A stretch of 64,000 nt of DNA from Bacteroidetes Order II. bacterium (lineage in GTDB: Bacteria; Bacteroidota; Rhodothermia; Rhodothermales; UBA2364). Shown piece after piece: positions 15,429-24,528 of the stretch; positions within the stretch are counted from its first letter, which is position 1; each line of letters starts with the position of its first letter. Location: contig JAEUSQ010000025.1 in the NCBI GenBank assembly GCA_016788705.1, forward strand, positions 1 to 64,000, given 5' to 3'. Below the pieces are notes generated by a model. It saw only the letters and a list, made by a program, of their open reading frames with translations. It had not been told where the DNA came from and did no database searches. Position numbers and translations under genes: made by a program.

Positions 15429-18152
15429 TTATTTTCCAAACGTTCGGAAAGAATAAGTAAAGCGCATCAAAATATGTCTTCCCAAAGTTTTTACGGTCTC
15501 ATCTGTGATGACATTGGTGGCTTCTGTTCGGTTGAAGCCGGAGTTCTGATCCAATAAGTCGTAACCAGCCAATTCGATTAAAGCCCTATCATTCAGAATC
15601 CGGCGCGAAATCCGGGCTTCCAAAATAGAAGTAGAGGATGCCTCGGCCAAAGAAGATGCGGGATACTGTGTGTATCGGAAGTTGGAGCCTAAAGTCCATT
15701 CTTTTGCCTTGCCAAGATACAAACTAAGGTCTGCATTCATAGACGGCGTCAGGTAATTGCGGTTTTGGTCGGTATTCAGAGAATAACGGCTGATACTCTG
15801 TGCTACCTGACCACCTACCCGAATGTCTAGGGTCTCCTTGCGGATATTGTCCAAACTTAATCCCACACTGTTATTTAGGGTGTTGGTTTGGTTTTCGGCT
15901 TTATTAATTAGCGTATAGCTACGGCCAAAACGAGAACTCAGGTTGAGGCTATACTTGATTTTTAGCGGGCGAATGGGCTTGCCGTAATTTCCAAATCCCA
16001 TTATAGACCAGTTTTCTTTGTCGCTGTTAAATGGGGTCGTGGTTTGTTTAAAGTTCTCGCCAATGGTTTGCTCGTTCGTGATCTTATTGAGCGTATAACT
16101 TGCATTCACAAAAGCCATCATATTGGTTTGGGTGAACATGTCGAACTTGAAAAAGTTTAGGTTCAGGTTATGCGCATATTCATTGTTCAGGTTCGGATTA
16201 CCAATATAAACGTTTTGTGGGTTGCGGTTATCGGCTACTGGCTGGAGTTCCCGCACGGAAGGTTCCCGAACACGGGTACTATAATTTATGCGTACATTAG
16301 CACTTTGTGGTGCATTAAAATTGAAGTTTAGTTCCGGCAAAAAGTTCAGGAAGTTTTTTTCTACCGTAGGGTTCTTTTGAGAAATGCCCTCTAATTGCGA
16401 TGACTGAACCTTCACCCCGAAGTTGACATTCCATGTTGACGCCCGGTAGTTGTAGCGCGTTCCCGCCGTATGATATTGATAATCGTTGTTGTAAAGGTTG
16501 GTGAGCAATTCATTGATGGTTCTTTGTCCTGTTACCAGATCAAATACCTGCTGGTCTTGGTCATTCTGGTTATTGCGGTATGTGTAACTGGTTTCCAGAA
16601 TAGACTTAAGCGAGAGTGGCTCGGTATAAGTAACGGTTCCTTGATAATTTACCACATCCGATGCACTGCTTTGCTCTTGGTCTAATAACACATCGGGCTT
16701 CACAGGCAGAAAGTATTGATCCAATGTTTTAAGGAACGAAAGTTTGTCCGACGTGTTGTTGCTGAACTGTCCGTTCAAGACCAAGTTGCGACCGACTTTG
16801 CCTAAACGTTGACGATACGTTACTTGTACAGAACTTTGCATTCCGTCGGTGCTCCCATCTTCTTTTCTCGTTCCATAGACGCTTTTTTCGTCCGTCGCAT
16901 TAAATGTATTTTGGACGGCACTGTAACCTAATTCACCGTCACTAAGACTCAGGGAACTTCTGACGATCAATTCTTGTCCTTCAGAAGGATTGTAATTTAT
17001 GCGGGCATTAATGCGGTGACTATTATTTTCTTCCGATTGCAGGCTCTCGTCATTGAGGCGGAAACTATTCCCGGCACCTAAAAGTTGCTGCTGGTTGGCC
17101 GAGCGTTCGGTTTCAGTTAGTACCGAGCCATAAGAATAACTTGAATTAAGTTTGAGATTTTTCGTGAAGTCATAGTTGAAGTTAACCCCGCCAGATTGTG
17201 TGGTGGACAGGCCGGAACTGTTTCCGCTGGTAAAGTTAGTAGCCATGCGAACCCCGCCACCACCGACCGATACCGACATTCCTTCGCCCCGTGTAAAATT
17301 CTGACGGTTCACATTGTTTAGGTTGCCTACAACCGAGAATTGCATTTTTCGGTTAAAGCGGTTGGCACTTAATTGGTTGTCATAACGTTGATCGGTCCCG
17401 TATCCCGCTTCAATTTTACCAAAATATCCCTTCTTTTTATCTGCTTTAAGGGCAAGGTTAATGACACGTTCGCGTTCACCGTCGTCAATACCCGTCATAC
17501 GCGACATGTCGTTGCGTTCGTCCAGTACCTGGACCCGTTCAATGATGTCGGCATCTAAATTTCGGGTTGCTTGTTTGGGATCTTTACCAAAAAAGTCTTT
17601 CCCATCCACCAATACCTTGGTAACCTCTTTTCCCATGGCAGTCACTTTTCCATCGGAGGCGACCTCTACCCCCGGTAATTTTTTCAGCAGTTCCTCTACA
17701 TTTGCATTGGGACGGGTAGCAAAAGCACGGGCATCATATTCCAATGTGTCTTGTTTAACCGTGATAGGATTTCGGTCTGCGGTAATGGTAGCTCCGGTCG
17801 CGTCAGCAATAAAATCATAGAGCAAGAGTTCTCCTAAAGCCACATCTTTGTCCTCAATTTTAAACGGGCGTCTAAGGGTTTGTTTGCCCACATAGGTAAT
17901 CTGGAGGGTGTAGTCACCGGGTTTGATGTTCTTCACTTCGAAGTAGCCATCGGCATTGGAAAAGCCAAATCCGGTCAAAACATTGTTTCCCATCTTCAGC
18001 ACAGACACCGAGGCCTGTTTTAGTTTCGTTTTCGTCGAATCCACAACGGTTCCCGAAACCTTGAAGGTACTAACTTGGGCAAAGGCCAGAGAGGAGCCTC
18101 CTAATCCCATTAGAATGCCACAAGTTAGCACAATAAATTTAAGTGATTTCAT
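15429..18152 (-). CDS. outer-membrane beta-barrel protein with carboxypeptidase-like N-domain
   Basis: A 907-residue TonB-receptor-like protein. Signal peptide ending AFAQ, then a carboxypeptidase-regulatory-like domain (about 30-110; FKVSGTVVDS, GYFEVKNIKPGDYTLQI), a plug (LLKKLPGVEVASDGKVTAMGKEV..LVDGKDFFG) and a large beta-barrel of alternating-hydrophobicity strands ending in an aromatic-rich RFTYSFRTFGK. This matches the outer membrane beta-barrel family (OMP_b-brl_3). Such proteins take up or export ligands in the outer membrane; no substrate can be read here. The GLPGLI gene lies 95 bp upstream on the same strand with an attenuator-like hairpin between, a recurrent pairing in Bacteroidota. 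Confidence 0.9.
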   Translation of the reverse strand: MKSLKFIVLTCGILMGLGGSSLAFAQVSTFKVSGTVVDSTKTKLKQASVSVLKMGNNVLTGFGFSNADGYFEVKNIKPGDYTLQITYVGKQTLRRPFKIEDKDVALGELLLYDFIADATGATITADRNPITVKQDTLEYDARAFATRPNANVEELLKKLPGVEVASDGKVTAMGKEVTKVLVDGKDFFGKDPKQATRNLDADIIERVQVLDERNDMSRMTGIDDGERERVINLALKADKKKGYFGKIEAGYGTDQRYDNQLSANRFNRKMQFSVVGNLNNVNRQNFTRGEGMSVSVGGGGVRMATNFTSGNSSGLSTTQSGGVNFNYDFTKNLKLNSSYSYGSVLTETERSANQQQLLGAGNSFRLNDESLQSEENNSHRINARINYNPSEGQELIVRSSLSLSDGELGYSAVQNTFNATDEKSVYGTRKEDGSTDGMQSSVQVTYRQRLGKVGRNLVLNGQFSNNTSDKLSFLKTLDQYFLPVKPDVLLDQEQSSASDVVNYQGTVTYTEPLSLKSILETSYTYRNNQNDQDQQVFDLVTGQRTINELLTNLYNNDYQYHTAGTRYNYRASTWNVNFGVKVQSSQLEGISQKNPTVEKNFLNFLPELNFNFNAPQSANVRINYSTRVREPSVRELQPVADNRNPQNVYIGNPNLNNEYAHNLNLNFFKFDMFTQTNMMAFVNASYTLNKITNEQTIGENFKQTTTPFNSDKENWSIMGFGNYGKPIRPLKIKYSLNLSSRFGRSYTLINKAENQTNTLNNSVGLSLDNIRKETLDIRVGGQVAQSISRYSLNTDQNRNYLTPSMNADLSLYLGKAKEWTLGSNFRYTQYPASSLAEASSTSILEARISRRILNDRALIELAGYDLLDQNSGFNRTEATNVITDETVKTLGRHILMRFTYSFRTFGK

Positions 18153-18215
18153 GTTCGTAACTAATTGGATGAATCAAATCAACATGCGTGCAGTTATTAA
18201 TAAATGGCCAGAAAT

Positions 18216-18245
18216 AAAGCCCTCACCAAAAAAGGGAGGGCTTTT
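18216..18245. terminator. hairpin terminator between GLPGLI and barrel genes
   Basis: AAAGCCCTC pairs with GAGGGCTTT over a 12-base, A-rich loop. On the minus strand it directly follows the GLPGLI stop, so it may reduce read-through to the barrel gene, which then needs its own promoter or partial read-through. Confidence 0.75.
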
Positions 18246-18247
18246 AA

Positions 18248-19123
18248 TCAATTTCCGATACGGATTGTCGTTCTGCCGCCCTCGTTCCCACGTCCGCCTG
18301 GAGGCCCCATGGATTCGCGCATTTCCCGCATTTTTTCTTCGCTCATTTTCTGAAACTCTTTGCGGTTCATTTTTTGGCCGCCTTCAGGTGTTTTGATCAC
18401 ATTTTCAGGCACCTTGTCTATTTCTACACTGGTGGCAACAAAAACCGTCCGACCAATTTCTAATTGAAGAATTGCACCTGGCAATTGGCCGTATTCATTG
18501 GGGCCTACCGAAGCCTGAATTTGTGGTGCAAACCATGCTGTGATTTTACGGGGTTCTGGTTTGGGAGTAGCTTGGGCATTGTTGTTACGATTGCCACGTG
18601 GGCCACCGAAAGCCATTTGAAACCCGCCCACCGCCGATGTATCCACAAACGTGGCTTTGATGCACTGATAGCCGAGAATGGTTTTTTGGTCTTCGTGTAC
18701 TTGCCATTCAAAGGTTTTTGGGGGATCAGTAACAATAAATTTCCTGCCCAGAAAATCTATTTTTTGCACAAAAATACCATTTTCCTGATCTGCATAATAG
18801 GCATTATCGGCACCTCCACGCCGGAACATCATCCGCATACCGCCGCGACCACCGCCTTCGGCACCCGCATTACGACTTTCTTCCAAAAGAGCAGCTTTGT
18901 CGCGTTCTGCTGCATCAGCAACATAAATAGATTTTGGACCGTCGAAATATAGAATAGAATAGTTGTCGAAGGAGGATGGCATATTGGCCATGCGTTGTTG
19001 CATTTCCGGATCATCGGTTTCAACCCGGACATTGACTGTCTCTTTGAATTTTATGGTCCCTTTCGATTGACCGAGTACCATAAATGGGAGACAAAAAAGG
19101 ATTCCACGTAGGAGTGTTTTCAT
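18248..19123 (-). CDS. GLPGLI family protein
   Basis: A 291-residue exported protein with a signal peptide (MKTLLRGILFCLPFMVLGQ). It has the family core: FLGRKFIVTDPPKTFEWQ, the QKTILGYQCIKATF block, ITAWFAPQI, and the eponymous loop as GQLPGAILQL. A glycine/arginine-rich stretch (about 95-105) and a low-complexity Arg/Gly tail (GGRGNEGGRTT) are extra. The biochemical role of the family is unknown; it nearly always sits next to an outer-membrane barrel, as here. The truncated relative at 101-703 shows the family is duplicated in this genome. Confidence 0.9.
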   Translation of the reverse strand: MKTLLRGILFCLPFMVLGQSKGTIKFKETVNVRVETDDPEMQQRMANMPSSFDNYSILYFDGPKSIYVADAAERDKAALLEESRNAGAEGGGRGGMRMMFRRGGADNAYYADQENGIFVQKIDFLGRKFIVTDPPKTFEWQVHEDQKTILGYQCIKATFVDTSAVGGFQMAFGGPRGNRNNNAQATPKPEPRKITAWFAPQIQASVGPNEYGQLPGAILQLEIGRTVFVATSVEIDKVPENVIKTPEGGQKMNRKEFQKMSEEKMREMRESMGPPGGRGNEGGRTTIRIGN

Positions 19124-19224
19124 GATTCTTGTTTGGTTAGGAGTGTTGTATAACTGAAGCTAAAGACGGTACAACGACAAGCAGGTTACGCCGTAGATAC
19201 GGGTTTGTTGACTTATGAGGGGAT

Positions 19225-19259
19225 TTCTTGCGACCAATACCCGTTTTCTTGCGACCAAT
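19225..19259. promoter_or_regulatory. 14-bp direct repeat spaced by exactly 21 bp, candidate regulator site
   Basis: TTCTTGCGACCAAT occurs at 19225-19238 and 19246-19259, two helical turns apart. It lies in the divergent space between the GLPGLI gene and the M14 peptidase gene. Paired direct repeats with about 21-bp period are the geometry recognised by LytTR-type response regulators; which protein binds here is unknown. Confidence 0.5.
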
Positions 19260-19417
19260 TGGCAAGACCTTTACGAATCGTTCATTAAGTTGTTATATTG
19301 TTTCGAGTAAACGCGAGGATAAATTGTCCTTGCTTTCCCCGACCTTTTCCTTGTTCCATAACCCATAAGATAACACATCCTGATTGGCGGATTTTGTGTT
19401 GTTTCTAAACCAAATTT

Positions 19418-21031
19418 ATGTTGCGAATTATTTTTCTCGTTTTGATGATTGGCAGTTCGGTATCGCTATGGGGACAGCAACGTCCTAAGACCATAACTGC
19501 ACCGTTAAATCGCCCTGAAAAGACTTCATATACCGAAACTTCTCGGTACGAAGACGTGATGGCTTTTTTGAATGCACTTCCCAAAAATGCCCTCCTGCAT
19601 CAAACCACGATGGGATATTCGATGGAGGGCAGGGCCTTGCCGTTATTGGTTTGGGGGAAGGTGAAAAGTCCTGTTGCCTCAGATGTGTTGGCAAGTGGAA
19701 AACTTCGGTTTTTTGTTATGGCCAATATTCATGCAGGAGAAGTGGAGGGCAAAGAAGCCATGTTACAATTGTTACGCGAGTTATCTACGGGCAAATACCG
19801 TAAATGGGCCGATTCGTTGGTCTTGTTGATTGCGCCGATCTACAATGCAGATGGGAATGAACGTATTCGGTTAACCAATCGCCCGCTGCAGCTTGGCCCT
19901 ATTGGTGGTATGGGACAACGGCCGAATGCACAAGACCTGGATTTGAACCGCGATCATATGAAAATAAATTCGCCGGAAGCCCGTTCGCTGATTGGTTTTT
20001 TGGATTCCTATAACCCACATGTCTGGATGGACTTACATACAACCGATGGTTCGGTTCACGCATATCATTTAACCTATGCACCGCCACTAAATCCGACGGT
20101 TGATCCTGCGATAGATCGGATGTTGCGGGATCAATGGCTGCCGTCTGTTACACAAACGGTAGAAAAAACCCACGGCTGGGCATTTTATCATTACGGTAAT
20201 TTGCCGGAATCTGGCCCCAGTTATACCAACGCGGCACGTCAACCGGAACGAGCATGGTATAGTTTTGACCATCGTCCACGGTTTTCTAATAATTATGCGG
20301 CACTGCGCAATATGTTTGGCATCCTTAGTGAGGCTTATTCTTATGCAACATTTGAGGAACGGATTAAAGCCACCCATATTTTTGTTACTGCTTGTGCAGA
20401 TTATGCCTATAAAAATCGTTCTACCATTGTTCGGATTAAACAAAACGCTGACGGGGCAGATATGGTCGGGAAATCGTTGCCACTACGGGCTGCACTTGCC
20501 CGATCAGAAAAAAAAGAAACCATCCTCGTTGGTGAAATATCTGAAGAACGTCACCCTTTTACTGGCGAGACCATGTGGCGGCGTAAAGAGGTAAGGATGC
20601 CGGAAGAAATGCCCGTTTATTTGCATTTTGAATCGAAGGAAGCCGAGGTAGTTCCGCTGCGGTATCTTATTCCAAAAGACCAAAAAGGAATCCTTCAAAA
20701 ATTGGAAGGACATGGATTTGTCATGCGTCCATTAGAAAAAACGGAACGCTGGAGGGTTCAAGAATTCCAAATAGACAGTACAAGAACCACGCGCTTTGCC
20801 TTTCAAGGACATAAAGAACGGACTGTCTTTGGTCGGTATCAAGAAAAAGAAGTGGATGTCCCTGCCGGAACGTATTCCTTAGACCTCTCTGAAAACCGTT
20901 CAAAAGCCCGCCTTGCCTTTTACTTATTGGAACCCCGCTCTGATGACGGATTGCTAAATTGGAACTTTTTTGATGCTTGGCTCGAAAAACAACCCAAGAT
21001 ATACCCCGTCTGGCGAGAAATGCGCCGTTAG
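19418..21031 (+). CDS. secreted M14-family zinc carboxypeptidase
   Basis: A 537-residue protein with a signal peptide ending near LWGQ. The M14 fold shows the zinc ligands H105 and E108 in NIHAGEVEGKEA, the DLDLNRDHMK segment, the third zinc ligand in WMDLHTTDG, and the probable catalytic glutamate in LSEAYSYATF. A C-terminal region of about 150 residues is beta-rich and carries no motif I recognise. It probably cleaves peptides or cell-wall-derived substrates in the periplasm or outside. The start at 19418 gives the signal peptide directly. It is followed by two thioredoxin-fold genes, a possible operon. Confidence 0.9.
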   Translation: MLRIIFLVLMIGSSVSLWGQQRPKTITAPLNRPEKTSYTETSRYEDVMAFLNALPKNALLHQTTMGYSMEGRALPLLVWGKVKSPVASDVLASGKLRFFVMANIHAGEVEGKEAMLQLLRELSTGKYRKWADSLVLLIAPIYNADGNERIRLTNRPLQLGPIGGMGQRPNAQDLDLNRDHMKINSPEARSLIGFLDSYNPHVWMDLHTTDGSVHAYHLTYAPPLNPTVDPAIDRMLRDQWLPSVTQTVEKTHGWAFYHYGNLPESGPSYTNAARQPERAWYSFDHRPRFSNNYAALRNMFGILSEAYSYATFEERIKATHIFVTACADYAYKNRSTIVRIKQNADGADMVGKSLPLRAALARSEKKETILVGEISEERHPFTGETMWRRKEVRMPEEMPVYLHFESKEAEVVPLRYLIPKDQKGILQKLEGHGFVMRPLEKTERWRVQEFQIDSTRTTRFAFQGHKERTVFGRYQEKEVDVPAGTYSLDLSENRSKARLAFYLLEPRSDDGLLNWNFFDAWLEKQPKIYPVWREMRR

Positions 21032-21074
21032 GTTTTCTTTTAATTTGCTTTATTATAAAAATAAATAGTATCAT

Positions 21075-21569
21075 ATGAGATATATTTTAGGCTTAATTCT
21101 TCTTGTTGCTGCTTGCCGAACAGAAGCCCAGCCTGCACCCGAAATGAAGGATTATGCAGGTTTGATGAGCGAAATCAAGCAGCGCGATGCTTCGTTGGTA
21201 GTGCTAAACTTCTGGGCGACATGGTGCGTACCCTGCGTGGAAGAATTTCCACATTTCATTCGCCTTAAAACGGAAAGCGACCCCAAAGAAATTTCCGTTA
21301 TGTTTGTAAGTGTGGATTTTGAAGATGAAATGTCGGCTGTGGTCACCTTTCTAAAAAAACAACATGTGCAAGACCGCACCTTTATGGCTGATGGAGATGC
21401 AAATACCTTTATTCAATCCTTTCACAAGTCGTGGAGCGGAGCGGTTCCGGCAACATTTGTATATAACCGTAAAGGAGAACAATTAGATTTTTGGGAAGGC
21501 AAAGTTACCTACGAGCAACTGGCCGAAAAAATAAATCGTTTGAAAACCCCTAAAACACAATCCCCATGA
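21075..21569 (+). CDS. TlpA/ResA-like thioredoxin, putative lipoprotein
   Basis: A 164-residue periplasmic thioredoxin-fold protein. The signal peptide ends in a lipobox (LVAAC, cysteine 14). The redox motif WCVPC is at 50-54 in LNFWATWCVPCVEEFP and the cis-proline loop is GAVPAT. It has the TlpA/ResA layout, used for reduction of cytochrome or periplasmic thiols. Its stop overlaps the start of the next gene by ATGA, so the two are translationally coupled. Confidence 0.9.
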   Translation: MRYILGLILLVAACRTEAQPAPEMKDYAGLMSEIKQRDASLVVLNFWATWCVPCVEEFPHFIRLKTESDPKEISVMFVSVDFEDEMSAVVTFLKKQHVQDRTFMADGDANTFIQSFHKSWSGAVPATFVYNRKGEQLDFWEGKVTYEQLAEKINRLKTPKTQSP

Positions 21570-22243
21570 AAAAAATCTTGTTTTTTGCCATTTTTGGTGT
21601 ATTGGCCTTGGTGAACTATTTTGTTATAAGTAAGGAAGAGGTGAAAGCGCCCCCTACACAAACGGCCAACCTTGCTCCTCAAGTGCCCTCAGAAATTAAA
21701 TCTGAACTCGCGATCGGAGCGGTGATGCCACTCGCTGACCATTTGATGGAAAATGTAGATGGCAAGACCCTTTCTACAAAAGGGGTCAAGGGCGCCAAAG
21801 GCACGGTTGTTCTCTTTTGGTGTAATACTTGTCCTTGGGTGGCGCGCTACGAGTCGAGGGCTATTTCACTGACAAATCTATACAAAAGCAAAGGGTTTGG
21901 CTTTATCGCAGTAAATCCCAATGATCCTGTAGCTTATCCGGAAGAAGCGATAGGTTTTATGAAGGCCAAGGCCCAAGAAAAGCAATACCCATTTCCCTAT
22001 GTGGCGGATGTAGGCTCCACCTTGGCCCGTGCCTATGGCGCTGCGCGTACGCCTCATGTGTTTTTATTTGATGCCACCGATAAATTGGTTTACGTAGGGG
22101 GAATAGACGATAATCCTCAAAAGGAAGCTGAAGCCAAGCCATATTTGAAAAATGCTTTGGAGGCAGTACTTGCAGGGAAAATGGCCCCAGACACAAAAAC
22201 ACGGGCTTTTGGCTGTACCATCAAATGGCAAGAGAAGTTGTGA
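21566..22243 (+). CDS. peroxiredoxin-like/thioredoxin family protein, membrane-anchored
   Basis: A 225-residue protein with an N-terminal hydrophobic anchor (about 4-20) and an AhpC/TSA-type thioredoxin fold. The active-site loop is WCNTCPW (C86, C89) and a conserved third cysteine near the end, GCTIKW (C217), is typical of the PRX_like1 group. The order VLFWCNTCPW, GFGFIAVNPND, TPHVFLFDA and GGIDDNP matches that group. It is coupled by a 4-bp ATGA overlap to the TlpA-like gene, suggesting that the lipoprotein partner recycles it. Substrate unknown. Confidence 0.9.
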   Translation: MKKILFFAIFGVLALVNYFVISKEEVKAPPTQTANLAPQVPSEIKSELAIGAVMPLADHLMENVDGKTLSTKGVKGAKGTVVLFWCNTCPWVARYESRAISLTNLYKSKGFGFIAVNPNDPVAYPEEAIGFMKAKAQEKQYPFPYVADVGSTLARAYGAARTPHVFLFDATDKLVYVGGIDDNPQKEAEAKPYLKNALEAVLAGKMAPDTKTRAFGCTIKWQEKL

Positions 22244-22301
22244 GGAGTTGTGGCGTGAATAAGTAAATTGGGATATCTACCGGCCAGCCTAACCAAGTTC
22301 T

Positions 22302-22332
22302 AACCTGTTTACTTTTGTAGGCAGGTTTTTTT
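22302..22332 (+). terminator. intrinsic terminator
   Basis: AACCTG/CAGGTT stem over a 14-base loop (with an inner AC/GT pair), followed by seven T. It ends the M14-TlpA-peroxiredoxin run. Confidence 0.6.
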
Positions 22333-22544
22333 AGTTGGATGGGGCCTGGAGTAAGCAAGTGTTTTTAGATTTTGGCATATTCCTTGTGAAAATAAGAGGC
22401 GAATTCGCTTGATAATCGTATCTGGCTTGTTTCTGAATTATCTTGTGTAACCGCTTAACCTTTCATAAATAAGGATTATTTCAAGGGAGCAAGCCTTTTT
22501 GATAAAGGAGCGGGATTACCATCTGAACAACAACCGCCATAACC

Positions 22545-23579
22545 ATGTCTTTAAAAAAGAAAATCACCATTTTTGATGTTGCTTCAAAAGCAGGTGTTGC
22601 CATTTCGACCGTCTCCAGGGTTGTAAATGGTAGTGCATTGGTTAAAGAGGAAACCCGTCTAAAGGTGCAAAAGGCCATAGACGAACTACAGTTTATCCCA
22701 GACCGAACCGCAAAACTGCTTGCACAGAAAAATAAAATTCCGGTCATTACTGTCGCTGTACCTTCTTTTACCACACGTTTTTATAATGCCTTGCTAAAAG
22801 GGGTCAAACGTGCCCTTGATCAGGAGCAATTAGTGGATATCCTCATTTTCGATATGGGATTTCAAGATCCGGATCAACGGTTGATTGATTTTCTGGATCG
22901 AGGGTCTGTAGATGCACTTTTATACGCCTCATCCGCCATGTCGGAACAATTGGAAGAGCGGTTGTTGCAAAGCCGGACGCCCGTAGTGACCGTGGGTGTT
23001 CAGTCGGAACACTTTGATTGTTTCTGGTGGGATAATCGGGCTGGTGTTCGGGCTGCACTCCAACACCTTATCGACATGCAGCACAAAAAAATAGGCATGA
23101 TTGCTGCTGCATCTTGGAATGTAAATGCTCAGACAAGGGTCGAGGTGTATAAAGAGTCTATAGAAAAGGCAGGACTCTCGTTTGACCCGAGCTACATCCA
23201 AACGGGCGAAACCTTAGACAATGCCGGATACAGCGAAGAGGCGGGTTATGAGGCGATGAAGCAACTACGCCAGATTCACCCCGATGTTTCGGCGGTTTTT
23301 TGTGCGAGTGATGTTCAGGCATTGGGTGCTTGGAAGGCCATCAATGAGGCCGGATTACGCATTCCTGAAGATATTGCATTGGTTGGCTACGACAATATCA
23401 ATATGACGGATTTTATGGGTTTGTCTAGTGTGGATCAGGCAATGGGGGTCGTGGGCGAACAAACCATGCGTCTGTTGTTAGAACGGATGTCGGGGGGGAA
23501 TGGTGATCGGATACAAGAGTGTATTACACCGAATTTGGTGGTACGGCGATCCAGTAACTACCAACGGATTGAAGAGTAA
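22545..23579 (+). CDS. LacI-family transcriptional regulator
   Basis: A 344-residue repressor. The N-terminal helix-turn-helix reads TIFDVASKAGVAISTVSRVVNG, with the hinge helix and a periplasmic-binding-protein-like effector domain (about 60-335; HIDMQHKKIGMIAA is the usual second-lobe helix, and AVFCASDVQALGAWKAINEAG and DIALVGYDNINMTDFM are standard). It probably senses a sugar or derivative. No sugar gene lies beside it, so it may act elsewhere. A weak AACCGCTT element at 22449-22456 in its own upstream region could be an autoregulatory site. A terminator follows at 23601. Confidence 0.93.
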   Translation: MSLKKKITIFDVASKAGVAISTVSRVVNGSALVKEETRLKVQKAIDELQFIPDRTAKLLAQKNKIPVITVAVPSFTTRFYNALLKGVKRALDQEQLVDILIFDMGFQDPDQRLIDFLDRGSVDALLYASSAMSEQLEERLLQSRTPVVTVGVQSEHFDCFWWDNRAGVRAALQHLIDMQHKKIGMIAAASWNVNAQTRVEVYKESIEKAGLSFDPSYIQTGETLDNAGYSEEAGYEAMKQLRQIHPDVSAVFCASDVQALGAWKAINEAGLRIPEDIALVGYDNINMTDFMGLSSVDQAMGVVGEQTMRLLLERMSGGNGDRIQECITPNLVVRRSSNYQRIEE

Positions 23580-23600
23580 ATCCCTATGTTTTATGTGAAG

Positions 23601-23632
23601 CGGGCAAGCAAAAATTGTTTGCCCGTTTTTTT
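23601..23632 (+). terminator. intrinsic terminator
   Basis: CGGGCAA pairs with TTGCCCG over an 11-base loop and is followed by a T-run, just after the LacI-type gene. Confidence 0.85.
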
Positions 23633-23678
23633 ATGGAACTATAAAGTGTAATTTCGCTCTTGTACAAACGCTCAAATC

Positions 23679-24455
23679 ATGGATACGACACCAAAAAAAA
23701 CAATTCCCCAAGATGCAGCCCCCTATGAAATCCTCGCAGCGGGCTATGATCTGGTTATGTCTCATGTGGACTATGAAGAATGGGCAGTTTATATCCATCA
23801 ATTACTGATGAAACATAGCCCGGCGGATGTGGAAACCGTTATTGAATTGGGATGTGGAACCGGATTGTTCGCCATTGAACTCCAGCCATTGGCAGACTAT
23901 ACCATGGCGGGCATTGATAAAGCACCTAATATGATTCGGTTTGCAAAAGAAAGAGCAGAATGGGAGGGTATCCCTGTTCAATTTGAAGTAGCGGACTTTA
24001 CCGATTTTAAATTAGACCAAGCCGTAGATGCCATGATTTTGCTCCAAGATGGGCTAAATTATTTATTGCATACTGAAGATATTATGCGCTTGTTTTCCTG
24101 TGTCTATAATGGCCTTAAAGCAGGTGGTTTATTTGTATTTGACCTGAGTACCCCCCATAATTCCATCAACAATGCCGCGTATTTTGATGATGAAGACGAG
24201 GAAGGCGGGTTCCACTACATCCGAAAAAGCCATTATGAACCCGTCAGCAAAATCCACACCACGAAATTTACCCTAAACTTCCAACAACAGACCTATTATG
24301 AAACCCATATTCAACAAGCCTATACCTTCGAAGAAATCCATGAATTGATCCGACAGACCCCCTTCGTACTTCTTGCGGCTTATAATGATACCACGTTAAA
24401 ACCTGCAGATACTGCATCCGAGCGCATCCACTGGATTTTGCAAAAAATAGCGTAG
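23679..24455 (+). CDS. class I SAM-dependent methyltransferase
   Basis: A 258-residue cytoplasmic protein. Motif I is VIELGCGTGLFAIEL (about 53-67), followed by the acidic strand end GIDKAPNMIRFAKER and the post-motif VADFTDFKL. The C-terminal region matches methyltransferase domains near ubiquinone/menaquinone or tRNA-modifying types, but the substrate cannot be told. It is followed, 73 bp on, by ftsE; no clear functional link. Confidence 0.85.
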   Translation: MDTTPKKTIPQDAAPYEILAAGYDLVMSHVDYEEWAVYIHQLLMKHSPADVETVIELGCGTGLFAIELQPLADYTMAGIDKAPNMIRFAKERAEWEGIPVQFEVADFTDFKLDQAVDAMILLQDGLNYLLHTEDIMRLFSCVYNGLKAGGLFVFDLSTPHNSINNAAYFDDEDEEGGFHYIRKSHYEPVSKIHTTKFTLNFQQQTYYETHIQQAYTFEEIHELIRQTPFVLLAAYNDTTLKPADTASERIHWILQKIA

Positions 24456-24528
24456 GTCATGTATCTTGATGGGTACTAAATAGCACCTTATTTAAGTTTT
24501 GTTTTGATGTTCTAATAATTAAGCCATT

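Noticed and set aside
24472-24490. Sequence resembling the MITE terminal repeat (TACTAAATAGCACC)
   Set aside because: Matches only part of the repeat, with no partner end or target duplication.
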